A stretch of DNA of 64,000 nucleotides from Amoebidium appalachense (GCA_963693365.1 CAVNZM010000010.1:1116001-1180000); one strand, 5' to 3'; shown: positions 1 to 45,123, counted from the stretch's first letter. The notes: generated by a model not told the origin, from the sequence alone. A program made the numbers and translations.

Positions 1-64
1 TTTTGCAAAACGTTCATGAATAACATAATGTATCATAATACATGATTCCCCATATTCGGTACCG

Positions 65-98
<34 letters not shown>

Positions 99-1021
99 CC
101 CCGACACCCCCCAAACCACCACCACCACCACCACCACTACACACACACAAAAAAAAAAACACGAACACAAAAACACACGCACACATACTTAGGGCATGCA
201 GGCAGGCGCACACACATCACAGACACTCGCACGATACACACATTCTCTTGGACACGAACCACATAAAACTACAAAAGGCATGTGCACTTACACGCACCGC
301 GCACATACACAACCAGCATAAGCCAGATAATCCAATCACACACACACTGCACACACCAAGGCCTCCTAAATAGCACTCCAGGAGTGCTATTTAGGTTACC
401 ACCTACTGAGGCGGTGTCTCCTTTTTTTTTTTTTTTACTTAAAAGAGTAGTAGATGTATAACGTCGCACGTGCGGTCAACACGTCAGTACGTGTTAGCTA
501 TTTAGGAGGCCTTGGTACACGCACGCACAGCCATGGCTAAAAATAACAAGTATCGCGCGACTCATCGCTGAGCCGCGATGTGCGCCAAAACAACACGAGG
601 GCCCGATATTTTTTTTGGGGTCTGTGCGAGGTGTTGTGCCTGTGTGAGTGATATTTTACGTTTTAGAGTATCATAATACAAGTTGGTAGACACGTCGACG
701 TCGCACCACGCCTAATGTAGAAATTCCTTAAGTTTATTATACTTGTGACAATAGAGTTCGTTAAAGGCCATTTTGGCACATTTTGGTTTTGCCATCGTGA
801 TAATAGAGATCATAGGCGGAAAGTGACTTTGGGGTAGACGGGCATGCTGTGCTGAACGGTCAGCCAGAAGGGGGAAAAGACGGACGCAAAGCCCGAATTC
901 TTCGGTTTCTGGGCGGAGAGATGAGTAAGTGAACAAAGGCTGTGCAGGATGCTGTGTGATGAGCGTTGCACGTATGAAAACAGTAGGGTTAAGGGGAAGG
1001 AGGTTTTTTTTTTGGCGGTGG

Positions 1022-1060
<39 letters not shown>

Positions 1061-1377
1061 GAGAGCACTCGAAGATCGTGGGAAAATGGTGTGCATCTGG
1101 AAATGTTTGACAAAGGGAAAATGTGAGGGCACTTGGGGGGAAGGGGGGGGGGGGGGGGGGGGGGTTTCTATCTAATGCTTTAATGGTCGATGATGCTGTT
1201 TGTTCGGGTTGTGCCAGACCATTGTATGAACAAAAGGTTTGTCCTAACAACAACATATATTGGATTTGACTTTCCCAAGGCTCTCTAATAAAAAGCACCC
1301 AAAAAAAAGGGGGCGGGGTTGGGGGGGGAACTTCGTTTGTTGATATACCCCTTCCCCCCCCCCCCCCCCCCTCCCCC

Positions 1378-1416
<39 letters not shown>

Positions 1417-1613
1417 GCCTGCCGGCCCACACACACACTCACACCAAAAATAAAAAATAAAAAAATAAATAATAATAATAGCAACAATAATGAAAATAAG
1501 TAAATACATAAAACCACCCAGCCCAAACTTTCCACCTACCAATCACCGACAGATGGATGCAGGATGTGTGCTTCTTTGTGTGTGGGTGGGGAGGTGGGGG
1601 TTTTGCTGGGGGA

Positions 1614-1646
<33 letters not shown>

Positions 1647-2052
1647 GCAAGACACTCACACAACCACACACACACACACACACACACAGAGAGTGTGTGT
1701 TTTTTTGGGGGGGGGGGGGGGGGGGAGGGGGCAGGGAGTGAGGGTGGGTGTGTGGGTGTGCCCGCGCGTGTGAAGGAGGGAAGAGGAAGGGAGGGAGTGA
1801 GGGAGGGAGGAGGAGGGGGGGGGGGGGGAGGGAGAGAGGGAGGGAGGGAGAGGACGGGGAAGTGCGTGAGGGAGGGAGCGAAGGAGGGGGGAGGGAGGGA
1901 GGGATGGAGAGGAAGTGATTAAGGAGAAGGGGGGGGGGGGGGGGGAGGGGGGGGGGGTGAAGAGTGTTTCCACGTAAACTCGATTCACAAGAAGCTGCAA
2001 AACTCAGGTTATTTAATTTAGGTTTTTTTTTAAAAAAAACATTCGGCTTCAG
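1..2052. other. Simple-sequence flank upstream of the ankyrin gene
   Basis: No convincing exon is visible. The stretch holds poly-C and poly-G tracts (about 62-95, 1021-1059, 1145-1164, 1360-1410, 1617-1645), (CA)n patches, a GA-rich block at 1770-1960 and a foldback at 355-516. The first recognised exon at 2053 begins inside a codon (two bases before the first full codon), so the start codon and at least one earlier exon lie in or upstream of this stretch. Confidence 0.6.
355..516. repeat. Foldback element with 20-bp inverted ends and an internal palindrome
   Basis: Bases 355-374 and 497-516 are perfect inverted copies. The left arm also overlaps a perfect 31-bp palindrome at 365-395 (15-bp arms, one central A). 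The 162-bp unit has no ORF. It resembles a tiny non-autonomous foldback or MITE-like element, but no target-site duplication is evident. Confidence 0.6.
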
Positions 2053-21442
<19,390 letters not shown>

Positions 21443-21876
21443 ACGAAAAGGACTAATGTGCACGTAGTACTTTGTGGTGAGAATGGATATGGTTGTGGTG
21501 TGTAATGTACTGTTGCACAAAAGGGATGCTGTCAGTGTATGTTAACGATAGCTATAAGTACTTTTTTGGGGGGGGGGAAACACGAATGTGTAGGTGGGGG
21601 TTTTTTTTTTTTTAAAAAAAATTGTGTCGTGCGAGTATATCATCGGGGTGGTGTTGTTGATTTAGTTTTGTTGGTTAAAAAAATCAGAAGTTGTCGAACG
21701 ACATGCACTCTTTTTTTTTTTCTTTCCCCCCCCCCCCCCCCCCCCCCCCTTTTTTTTTTTTTTTTTTTGTTTTGGGGGGGGGGGGGGGGGGGGGGGGGGG
21801 TATGCACGCCACTTACGCTCACTTGATTAAGCATGTGTATTTAAAAAAAATGTGATACCAACGCTTACGGCACGCG

Positions 21877-21930
<54 letters not shown>

Positions 21931-22150
21931 GACACACACAGTGACACACACACACGCACACACGAGTGATCGGCTACACGACCACAATGTCATAGCGCTC
22001 ATGCCGTGATGTATACGTGCCTGTTACTCTACTAATACTACAGCTATGTAATGGAATGGATTTTCGTTCGGTACTATGAGCTCACACGTGACCTCAGAGC
22101 CTTCCATAGATTTTAACACCACTCCACTCCGTAGAAACACAATAACAACC
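21443..22150. other. Intergenic stretch after the ankyrin gene
   Basis: Holds poly-T, poly-C and poly-G runs (21711-21801), a (CA)n array at 21883-21928 and AT-rich unique sequence. No exon rich in Cys/His that would extend the RING domain was found. Confidence 0.5.
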
Positions 22151-23074
22151 ATGCCGAAACCTTCGGTTGATACAGTGCTGGCAGAACTTGCCTCGTTAAG
22201 AAACAGCTAGATGAGCTGTTACCACTCAAGAACATGATAGAAAAACTCCAAACAGAAAATATCCATCTCAAGCTCACCATTGATTCACTCACAGCCCAGC
22301 TAAACAGTAGTGGATCGCAAAACCCCGAAACTCATGAGCAAACATCTCGCGATGGAGACATTTCCACCCCAACACAAAACAACACAGGACCGGAAGCACA
22401 GCTCCCGGCAGAGTTCCTAGAATATGCGAACTCTCGTAAAACACCCGAGCTCCGCCAAATTGCCAAGGAAACATATGCCAGCATTCTTGCAGGCAACGAG
22501 TACCGCCGCAACTCCCCTCCCAAACCGCCGGCTAAGGGGAACACCCAAGCAAACGGTAATATCAACATCCCACCCAAATACGAGAGGGTGTATTTCAAAG
22601 TCAAGCACGGCAGACGCCCACACGGGGCCATGTGGTCCATCTTCAAGGCTCTCGGCTTCCGGTGCTCTCGCATCCTTTGTCTGTCCTTCATTGGATACGA
22701 TGTACTGGAAGTAGCAGTACGTACAGGGCGACTATAACCGTGCGTTCATCCGTGACGCGACAAAGGGGTGTGGAAGCTTCTTCACCCACCTCCCAAGCTA
22801 CGACCCATGCGCGCCGGAAAACATTCAGAAAGCAGACAAAGAACGTAAAGTGTTTGTTAAGAATGCGTGCGCCACACGCTGTCGTGTACGCATCAGCAAG
22901 GCAAGAGAGTTCCTCGCAAAGTTGGAAAACGATGCTACGAGCGTGATAGACACGGACACGAAGGAACCAATGTTTTCTGGTGAGAAACTACTCGAGCGCA
23001 AACGCCGATACGAGATGGAAATCGAGCTCTTCTGCGAACTGTTCGCGCTGGCGGAAGGTCGTGCATACGACTAA
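22151..23074 (+). pseudogene. Decayed retrotransposon ORF1-like sequence
   Basis: ATG at 22151 opens a frame that shifts near 22197 (one base lost) into a coiled-coil region (LDELLPLKNMIEKLQTENIH), and shifts again near 22715 to end at TAA-region 23074. The middle part (VKHGRRPHGAMWSIFKALGF then SRILCLSFIGYDVLEVAV) looks like the nucleic-acid-binding fold found in ORF1-type proteins of non-LTR retroelements. From memory, similar ORFs are common in Mucoromycota genomes, but that lineage hint is weak. The tail is Lys/Arg/Glu-rich. No reverse transcriptase is adjacent. At least two frameshifts make it non-functional as read. Confidence 0.5.
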
Positions 23075-23135
23075 AGAGAGTGAAAGAGAAAGACGCAGAG
23101 AGGCTTGGGCACTTGAATACCCTTGCCCACCGCAG

Positions 23136-23179
<44 letters not shown>

Positions 23180-23320
23180 CCACCGAATGAAGATAATCTA
23201 ACACCCTCAAAACGGCAGGTAATTCGTTGTCCGCCGTGGCACCGTGAATGTAAGACAGACCTAACATGGCCTTATCCCTTCGTTCCTGCATCAATCTCCG
23301 TTCGCTCGATTCTTTGGAAT

Positions 23321-24238
23321 TCATGAGATTCGCGGTGGTCCGATTTTCTTGTCTCTTAGCCCTGAGAGCAGAGCATCAGGAGGGGTCAAAGCATTCCGCA
23401 CAATCTCTTCGTGTCTACTGCAATCTAATGTTTTTAGAATCGGCTGAAACTTTTTCGCCCACTCATCCCTACGAGCATTTAACTCCTTGGTCACTGCGGG
23501 GTCATCATCCTCGTAATCATCCTCGCTAGTACTCTGCAACTTCTTCCGAGCAGGGCGAATCGTCATCATCATTTAACGTGGAAAAACGATACCCCGATAG
23601 AGAAGCCAGAGAGACTTTTGGTCCTCTGGCATCGTCATCATCTACCGGGGAAATGGGTCGGTTAAACAAAGGTGCGAGATAGACTTTTGCTCGTTCCTCC
23701 TTCTTTTGCTTAGGGATCTGACCAAATCCAGCACCTCGTAATTCATCTCCCTCACTCAGTTTCGCATTGAAATCTCTTTCCCCACCGTCTAACGGTGTAT
23801 CGGCACGGTTCGAGTTTTCCCCTTGTTTTGATGGGGCCAACCTATAACATGCATCGACCCCAGTTTTGGTTCATGTTCAGTGGAGGTAGGTGAGTTATCC
23901 ACACCGCCGGCGCGAGTGACTTTGTTAGCAGGAGCGTCATCATCATTGTTCGCAGTGTGCTGATGTTTGTTCAAAGCACCAGTTTTGTTACCCGATTGAA
24001 CCTTTACATTTTTTTTTTTTTTGCTAACGCGTACGCCACGAGGCTGGCTGTGGCGGTGGGGTGATGTTTGTTTGTGTGAGTCTGACATTCTGTAGTGCGC
24101 TTCTTTCGGACCTTGCAATGGAGCCAAACATGAACCTTTTTTTGCTTCAGGAAAAGGGGGTGAGGAAGTGGAGTGGGTAAAGCTTTCTAAGTGGGTGTTT
24201 TTCTTCTCCCAACAAGTCACTGCCAGACTGGTTGCCAT
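23321..24238 (-). pseudogene. Unrecognised reverse-strand ORF broken by frameshifts
   Basis: An ATG at 24238 starts a 149-codon frame (Lys/Ser/Thr/Asp-rich). The reading continues in a second frame (about 23840-23526) and a third (23572-23321), giving a hydrophilic Asp/Lys/Arg-rich protein ending with RRDEWAKKFQPILKTLD...RDKKIGPPRIS. Composition is unlike the surrounding low-complexity frames, so it was probably once coding. Family unknown; it lies beside the ORF1 relic and could belong to the same or another mobile element. Confidence 0.35.
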
Positions 24239-24464
24239 GAATTCGAAGTGAACAGTGCGCCATCGACAGCCGAGTAATGTGCCTGTCGAGTACTACGGTG
24301 ACTTGGAGTCATTTTATGTCGACCCATGAGTCAGGTAATGCCTTTGAATTGTCTTTTAGCGGTCTTGAAGTCATGAGTCAGGTCATGATTTAGCTATAGA
24401 GTCACGAAATGCAAGTCAAGTCAAGCAATCATGCAGGTGACTTTGCCAATCCTTTTTTTTTTTT

Positions 24465-24519
<55 letters not shown>

Positions 24520-24677
24520 GGTTGGTTGGTTGGTTGGTTGGTTGGTTGGTTGGTTGGTTGTTGCAGTATTATTACTGAGCCATTACTGATATTATTATTA
24601 CTATGTGTGTTTATGTGTTTATATTTGTGTGTGTTTGTGTGTGTGTGCGCGCGCGCGCGCGCGTGTGTGTGTGTGTG

Positions 24678-24715
<38 letters not shown>

Positions 24716-24803
24716 TGTGTGTGCGCGCGCGCGCACGCGCCTGTGTATGTTGGTTGTGGTGGTGGTGGTGGTGGGGGGGAGGGGGTGGGGGGGAGACGAG
24801 CAA

Positions 24804-25154
24804 AGTCTTGAATCTATGGGGTGCACCATAGGAAGACGGAGTCCAGCTTGCTGGGTACCACCCAATCAGTTTAAGTGGTTTCAATGATTTTAATTTTTGG
24901 CGGGTATTTGGTTTATTTGAGACTACTGAAAATGGATTGGTCACATTAAAATAATATTTAGCGTTAAAACTTTTTATTGCGGAGGGTGGAGCCTTCAGCC
25001 CCTTTGCGCTAGTATCAGCTACAAATTTAAGCCATGTAGTGTTTATAGTGTTCAAAATTAAGGCACAGCCATAATTAAACGCAAGGTGTAGTTGGGTGCT
25101 GTTACTAATATCATAGTAATTAGTACCTTCTCTGAGTGAAATGTGTGATTCCAA
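24804..25154 (-). other. Unrecognised open frame of ordinary composition, no ATG start
   Basis: About 115 codons of normal amino-acid composition (motifs QLHLAFNYGCALIL and SAIKSFNAKYYFNVTNPF) lie between AT-rich sequence and simple repeats. The frame opens with TTG rather than ATG. It may be an exon or an element fragment; I recognise no family. Confidence 0.25.
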
Positions 25155-25594
25155 AAATGTATAAAAAACGGCGACAAAAAACAGGCTTTTACTTTTTAAG
25201 AAGTGATTGATTCCTGTCCTTTAAGGATCTATAAGATAGATTAATAGGAACACAATACAAAATTTAATTCATTCAATAATGACCTTTAATTGGATGATAT
25301 AAAACACGGTCCTGTTCTAAAAACCACAAGTTATGTAAGAATTCTATTCGTACATATACACACACACGAAGGTAATATATCCAGGGCCCTTCAAGGAAGA
25401 TCAAAAAACATTCAGAGATATTTTACTCCAATCACATCCAAGCTACAAATCTTAACCTATTTTGGAGCAAAAAGAGAGCGTTTTGATTGGCTCGGAATCC
25501 TGCCGTTGGCAAACCGATGGAAGAGGTCGGCCAGGGCGTTGGGGTCGGGTTCAGACTTGCCTGGGGTGCACTGTATGTGTGTGTGTGTGTGTGC

Positions 25595-25625
<31 letters not shown>

Positions 25626-25639
25626 TGTGTGTGTGCACA

Positions 25640-25692
<53 letters not shown>

Positions 25693-25709
25693 TGTGTGCA
25701 TGCGTGGTG

Positions 25710-25771
<62 letters not shown>

Positions 25772-26391
25772 CGCCCGTAAGTGTAAGAAAGCAGGCGTGC
25801 GTACGTGTAAAGTAAGCGTGCGTGCCAACATGTGTATAAAGAAGCGGGTAGGCTTGGAAGTGAGTAAAAGCTATAAAAACACCTCAGAAAGATAATTGGT
25901 TTTAACTTTTCATGCCAAAAGCAGTAGCAGTTCCCATGTCGACTGATTTACATCCAATCAATCCATTAGATATCCAATAAAAAGCTCTATCAAAATTGTC
26001 ACTGTGCAACAATCACTATGGGCAGTCCAGATTCGTCTCCACCATCAGAAAACGGAAGGTGGGAAAACACTGTAAAATGCAACAGAAAATATATAAGAAG
26101 GCCTCCTCCATACTTCTGACCCCTTCGCTCCCCTCCCCTCCCCCTCCACCTCTCCCTGCCTCTCCTCCCGCCCCCCCCCCCCTCCCCCCGTCCTCTCCCG
26201 TCCTTCTCCACACATCCTCCCCCCCCCCAACTCTCCTCCCCTCCCCCCATCCTTCTCCCTCTCCTCCGTTCACTCCCCAGCCTCCCCCCCCCCCCCCCCC
26301 CCCCCCCCCCTACACACACACACACACACACAAACACACAAACCTTTTTGCATTCCCAAAATCCCCCCCCCCCCCCCCCCCCTCCCCCCCC

Positions 26392-26424
<33 letters not shown>

Positions 26425-26451
26425 CCCCCCCAACCCATCCTTCCTCATGGG
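25155..26451. other. Intergenic stretch downstream of the minus-strand nuclease gene
   Basis: AT-rich unique sequence (25155-25560), (GT)n arrays (25575-25760), then C-rich runs (26110-26440). If the terminal reading of the nuclease gene is spliced at GTATAG (26454 side) rather than stopped, a short last exon after TTTTACAG near 26076 could encode CFPTFRFLMVETNLDCP and a stop. This is an alternative only. Confidence 0.4.
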
Positions 26452-40588
<14,137 letters not shown>

Positions 40589-41100
40589 CCTGCTCTTGAA
40601 TAGCAGTGTGTGCCTAAGTGCATCATCCTGGTGGGAGGAGGGGCGGGAGGCCGGGAGAAAAAGGGGAGGGGGGGGGGGGGGGGGGGGGGCGGGGGCGGGG
40701 AGGGGAGGGAGAGGGGGAGAGACAAGAGGGCGAGCGAAAGAGAAAGAGAGGGCTCAAGGGGAGTTAGAGCGAGAAGGGGGGGGGGGGGGGGGGGGGGGGG
40801 GGGGAGGGGGGATAGATGTGTGTGTATGTTTAAGGGGTTGGGAGGGAGCCGTGGAGAGGGCGTGTGTGGGGGGGGGGGGGGGGGGGGGGGGGGGAACGAG
40901 AGAGGGAGAAAGAGATAGAGAGAGACATGAGGGAATGGTGAAGGGATGCGAGAGAAAATGATTTTTGATGCCGCAGGATAGAGCCAGACTCTGAAGAGCT
41001 GCCGTGTATATTACGTCGTAACGGTGCAAGCTACAAAGAAAGTTGTATGTAACTGCTATGTGTTTCTAACACGCACTCTCGTGCGTGATTATTGGCATTT
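40589..41100. promoter_or_regulatory. Upstream region of the Artemis-like gene
   Basis: This is the 5' side of the minus-strand gene. It is dominated on the plus strand by G-rich runs (40663-40690, 40776-40805, 40868-40894) and GA-rich sequence, with ordinary sequence beyond 40950. No clear TATA or initiator motif is recognised. A CAG immediately before the ATG (GCAGGATG) may be the acceptor of a 5' UTR intron. Confidence 0.35.
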
Positions 41101-41427
41101 CAAGTTGAAGGGAAAACACAGAAGAAAGGCATGTTTCGTTCGTGCTCTGCGGTAGCGTAGCGGTTTGCGACATCTTACCACCGATACCCAATATTGGGGG
41201 CTATGAATCATACCAATTAGGCAGATTTTTTTTTTCTTTTGCAGATTTTCAACTTAGGTTGCTTCTGTCGGTTTTATTGCTCTCTTGTGGCTCACACAAT
41301 CTGGTCCCCGGGACCCCCACTACTACATCAATACATACGGTTACACATGCCTATGGTCGCAGATCGATCAACTTGTATGGACTAAGTCTGGGCTGTATAC
41401 ACACGTATCCACACTGGCTACGTGCCT

Positions 41428-41474
<47 letters not shown>

Positions 41475-41794
41475 AACACCTACCCTTGCCCCTAAGAGGT
41501 ACACTAACCCAAAGAAGCTAGACGGGGGACTAAAAAGCGCGGGCGGGAGGGTGGGCTAGAGAGAGCAGCGACGGGGGACAAAAAGTGAGGGTGATTTAAC
41601 CATCACCCACTTTTTATAGTACCCTAAAAAGCTGCTACTGTGCCTATTGGGTGATCACTTCGATCTCCCAATATGGCACTACTAAGTTTAGAAAATCTGG
41701 ATTTCCCAAATCAACGATTTTCAACTTAGGTTGCTAGCTATGTCCATAATTCTGCCAACTACAAGCTTACATAACCCAACCTTGCTAAGCCAAT
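41101..41794. other. Non-coding flank of the recombinase with short repeats and hairpins
   Basis: A 20-bp direct repeat (GATTTTCAACTTAGGTTGCT) occurs at 41244-41263 and 41716-41735. CCCAATATTGGG near 41187 is a perfect palindrome. Near 41578-41620 an imperfect hairpin has AAAAAGTG and CACTTTTT arms, and another has TATTGGG and CCCAATA arms near 41645-41675. These could be terminal sequences of the recombinase-bearing element, but its ends are not resolved. Confidence 0.4.
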
Positions 41795-43009
41795 TCACCT
41801 GCGGACGCGGGCGGTCGGGCACCCCGGGGGCAACATTCCGAAGTAGAGCCAGTCGTCGGCCGTAGGGATGTGGCCGAGGCCGTAGTGGGACACCGGGGTG
41901 CGGCTGCCAAGCTGCCACACACCCAGCCACGACACAAACGCCTCGTCCACAAGCAGGGCACGGCAGGCGCCCACCAGGCCATGGCGCAGGCAGTGCCACG
42001 TGACGCATGCAGCCTCAGTGGCGAGCACCCCCACATGGCGCAACTCGGCGCGCAGCCAATCGTTTCCTACTTTGGGTGACGCTTTGGGCACGAGCAGCGC
42101 AGTACGGAAGGGTAGAGCTGCCAGCATGTGGTGGAACGCCGACGCACACACCGCCGGAACGACTCGATGCCGTACGGGGGGACGGAGAACTTTCCCCCCT
42201 GCCTGCTTGATAGCCTGAAAGGAGAGGGTGACACGGGCAAGACCCTCGGCACTGACTGGGCCGACAACAACATCTTCGCCGCGGAGCGTAGACACTGAAC
42301 CCCACCGAAGGCCAAACAGGTAGCTGGCAGTCACGGCCCCCAACCACCGGGCACCGTCGCCTGACGTGTGCCCCCGCTGCAACAAGCCGGTGAACCAGGA
42401 AGCGTCGAAACGCGACAACTCCGCTGGCGGGGGCCGAACTTTGAGCACGGCGGACGAATAGGACTTCTTGACCATGGCGATGGTGGAGGCGTCGACATAT
42501 GGCAGACGCCAGAGCTCATGCACCTTGCGCAGGGCGGAAAACTTGCTGTCCAGACTTGGAGGTTCGTACCCTTGTTTGAACAGGTCGGCAGCATAGGCCA
42601 GCAGGGTGCCGGACGATGTCGGCCACGGCTGCAGACGGTTGGCGGCACAAAATTGTACGTATCGATACACATCTGACTGATAGACTCTCCAGGTCTTGTC
42701 GCTAAGAAAACCCTCCAGCAACAAACTGGCCTCGGCCCGAACCCCTTCCGGCATAGAGACCACCACAGCTGCCTTCCACTCCTGGAAGTTGCCCAGGGCA
42801 GGGGCCTGCAACGGGCCCACCGGCACCGGTGTTGGCGCCGGGGCAGCCGGCCTGGCCGGGGGCGGAGGAGGGAGGGTAGCGGCTGCGGGGGCCGGCGGTG
42901 GCGGTTCGGGCGCGGGGTCTGGCTGGTTGTTGACTGGGCCTGGCTGCGGCACCGGGACTGGCCGTTGGGCCGGCACGGGCGGATAGAAATTTATAAACGC
43001 ATGCAACAT
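41795..43009 (-). CDS. Tyrosine recombinase of a Crypton/DIRS-like mobile element
   Basis: An intact, intronless 404-codon ORF starts at ATG 43009. Residues 1-70 are Pro/Ala-rich. Residues 95-180 resemble the SAM-like core-binding domain (FLSDKTWRVYQSDVYRYVQF). The catalytic domain carries R235 (FGLRWGS), H339-x-x-R342 in WHCLRHG and Y376 (SHYG), 34 residues after R342, as in the tyrosine-recombinase family. The enzyme would cut and rejoin DNA through a 3'-phosphotyrosine. No reverse transcriptase is found nearby, which fits Cryptons better than DIRS retroelements. The region is visibly GC-rich compared with both neighbours, suggesting a separate origin. Confidence 0.8.
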   Translation of the reverse strand: MLHAFINFYPPVPAQRPVPVPQPGPVNNQPDPAPEPPPPAPAAATLPPPPPARPAAPAPTPVPVGPLQAPALGNFQEWKAAVVVSMPEGVRAEASLLLEGFLSDKTWRVYQSDVYRYVQFCAANRLQPWPTSSGTLLAYAADLFKQGYEPPSLDSKFSALRKVHELWRLPYVDASTIAMVKKSYSSAVLKVRPPPAELSRFDASWFTGLLQRGHTSGDGARWLGAVTASYLFGLRWGSVSTLRGEDVVVGPVSAEGLARVTLSFQAIKQAGGKVLRPPVRHRVVPAVCASAFHHMLAALPFRTALLVPKASPKVGNDWLRAELRHVGVLATEAACVTWHCLRHGLVGACRALLVDEAFVSWLGVWQLGSRTPVSHYGLGHIPTADDWLYFGMLPPGCPTARVRR

Positions 43010-43109
43010 GATTTAATATTTTCCCCACACTAATGTACAGTAATATACAAGAGGCGACGAGCGCACTGCCCGCCGCAAGTGCCCCGGCCCACTGGCCGGG
43101 GGTGCGGCA

Positions 43110-43337
43110 CTACTGCCGCGAGGCACCGCCGGTCGTCATGCCGACGGCGCCCCCGCTGGGGGGAGGCCCACGGCCCCCTGCCCCTTTTCCGTCCATGCCC
43201 CCACGTGGGGCACCACCATCGCTGCCACCGGCCCCCTTGGCACGCTGCACCAGGTTGAGCTCGGCCTCTTTCTTTCTTGCCTCCGCAAGGGCCCTGGACC
43301 ATCTTGACGAGAGCTGGGGGTAATAGTCGCGCTCCAT
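43110..43337 (-). pseudogene. Fragment of an ORF upstream of the recombinase
   Basis: A short open frame encodes MERDYYPQLSSRWSRALAEA, then Lys/Glu-rich and Gly-rich sequence, ending about 100 bp upstream of the recombinase start on the same strand. It is GC-rich like the recombinase. It is probably the C-terminal remnant of a partner ORF of the same element; function unknown. Confidence 0.4.
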
Positions 43338-43349
43338 ATTGGCCCGCAC

Positions 43350-44272
43350 GACCTGGGCAAAGCATCAGCAAACATCTCCCGGCATCTTTTTCCCGTCTCA
43401 AACCAGTCTGGGACATCCTAAACCCGTAACCCATCCTGAACCATACCCTTTGTAACCGTTATTAGTTAGAGATGACTCCAAGCTATCCCTAACCCGTCCG
43501 GCTTTAGCAGGCGATATTAAAGACATCTCTGTAAGTATGTCCTTAGCATAATATCTGTAACCCGGCGAAACCCTATCCCGTGTTCCATCTGTTTCCTCCC
43601 CCAAGCATATCTTAGAGCCGTCTTTGTTATGTCTTAAACGAATCTATAAAAAGACAATATTTATGAACTTTTACTAAAAAGATATCCCCAGCATATCTGT
43701 AAGCTATCGATCAGCCGTCTACAAGAGCGCTTTGCGATCACCAATATCCATCTTTAATACTACTTTATGTAGTTCAGACGAACATATATGGCATACTTAA
43801 CACCTCTTGAAGAATTTGCAGAGATATATTACAGATATGTTGTGGTTAACCTAAATGTATCCTTACGATGTAGTTATGTAATATGTTATTTCAGTCTAAC
43901 ACGAGTTGTCGACTTTAGGACGTACTAAAAGCAACTCACCGATAGGCTAGGGATATTTTTATTGGTACATAGTGACACAAACAAGATATGCGTGAGACGT
44001 ATTTACGTCATAATATAGATTCATCATCAATTGAGGAAAAGACACAATTAATATACACTTTAGACGGCTTTAGGACGGCCTAACGTTATATATGGTCGCT
44101 CCCATAGATAGAATAATTATATATTCATAGTTCTGGTAAGAGCACCGGAAGATTTCTTGATGCAATTTTAAAGCCATCTTTCAGGATGTTCTAAAAGTCA
44201 CACTAAAAAGACCGTCGTCATCCTTAAAGTCATCTGTTGGATGGCTGGAGGTTGTCGTGATGATATCTTAAA
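43350..44272. other. AT-rich non-coding spacer between recombinase and LTR elements
   Basis: No ORF of note. It repeats short degenerate words of the type GACGTCCTAAA and CATCCTTAAAG (43411, 43648, 43920, 44075, 44180, 44225), suggesting an old decayed satellite. Otherwise unique AT-rich sequence. Confidence 0.4.
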
Positions 44273-44299
44273 CCCCCCCCCCCCCCCCCCCCCCCCCCC
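44273..44299. repeat. Poly-C tract abutting the first LTR
   Basis: 27 consecutive C immediately precede the TGACATATAC start of LTR-A, making a homopolymer the apparent insertion site. Confidence 0.85.
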
Positions 44300-45003
44300 T
44301 GACATATACTAATCCGTCTCAGCAGATTAGCCTAAGTCTACGATCGAGATCGGGGGGGAGGGGGTGGCCCGGGTCCACAGATCATCAAGATCAAGTCCGG
44401 GGCCTCAAGATAGCTGTACAGCTGCGTGCATCTTGCCTCTGCCGGCGCAGGGCATTGGACCACGTCAGCCGGGACAGCCGACCAATAGAATTCTAATTAG
44501 TGTGTAGGATAGATCGTAGGAGGACTTAGGAATGTGATTGTTCGGGCAGAAGCCCTTTTGTAAGTATTGGCAAGGTTAGATAGTGTTTGTTGCCAAACGT
44601 ATTTATATATTTAGATGTAGAGGAAAGGGGGGGGGGAGGGGGGGGCAGGATAGTATGAAATGTAGATTTAGACTCTGCGGTGCCACTAGGGGGAGGGTGA
44701 GGGGTGAGACATGGATAAATATATTAGTTGAGTAGATCGACTTAGCTCGTGCAGGCGCACGATAAAAGTAGATCGGAATGTTTGGAATGTGGCATCGTAG
44801 GGGGCCAGGTGATGATGATCTTTGAGGGCACGGCCTTGATGGCCTCAGTGGTAACTTAGTGTGATTCCGTACGGATCTAAGTTTGCCCGTCGGAGCCTGG
44901 TCTGAATAAACTTTACCGTTTTTCTGTACACGTTCGTTCCTTTTCGTGTGTGTACACTTAGTAGAGTGCCGCGTCTCTAGTACACATACATTAGGATACG
45001 ACA
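44300..45003 (+). repeat. LTR-A (subtype I)
   Basis: 704 bp, starting TG and ending CA (TGACATATAC...GGATACGACA). It holds an internal poly-G stretch (44352-44365), AATAAACTT near 44905 as a likely polyadenylation signal, and the subtype I markers CCGACCAATAG, TGTTTGGAATG and GTCTGAATAAAC. Confidence 0.9.
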
Positions 45004-45092
45004 AGCTACACCTTTCTTTTAGTGCGGTTTTTCGCGCTAGGGTAACGCGGTGACAGTTCCTTCTGGGCTGTTGCTACACCTCAAACACACAG

Positions 45093-45122
<30 letters not shown>
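45093..45122 (+). repeat. Poly-A tract in the retrotransposon leader
   Basis: About 30 A lie between the LTR and the gag ATG; the same tract is at 56921-56949 in copy 3. No canonical tRNA primer-binding site starting TGG follows either LTR end; the sequence there is AGCTACACCTTTC. Confidence 0.8.
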
Positions 45123-45123
<1 letters not shown>

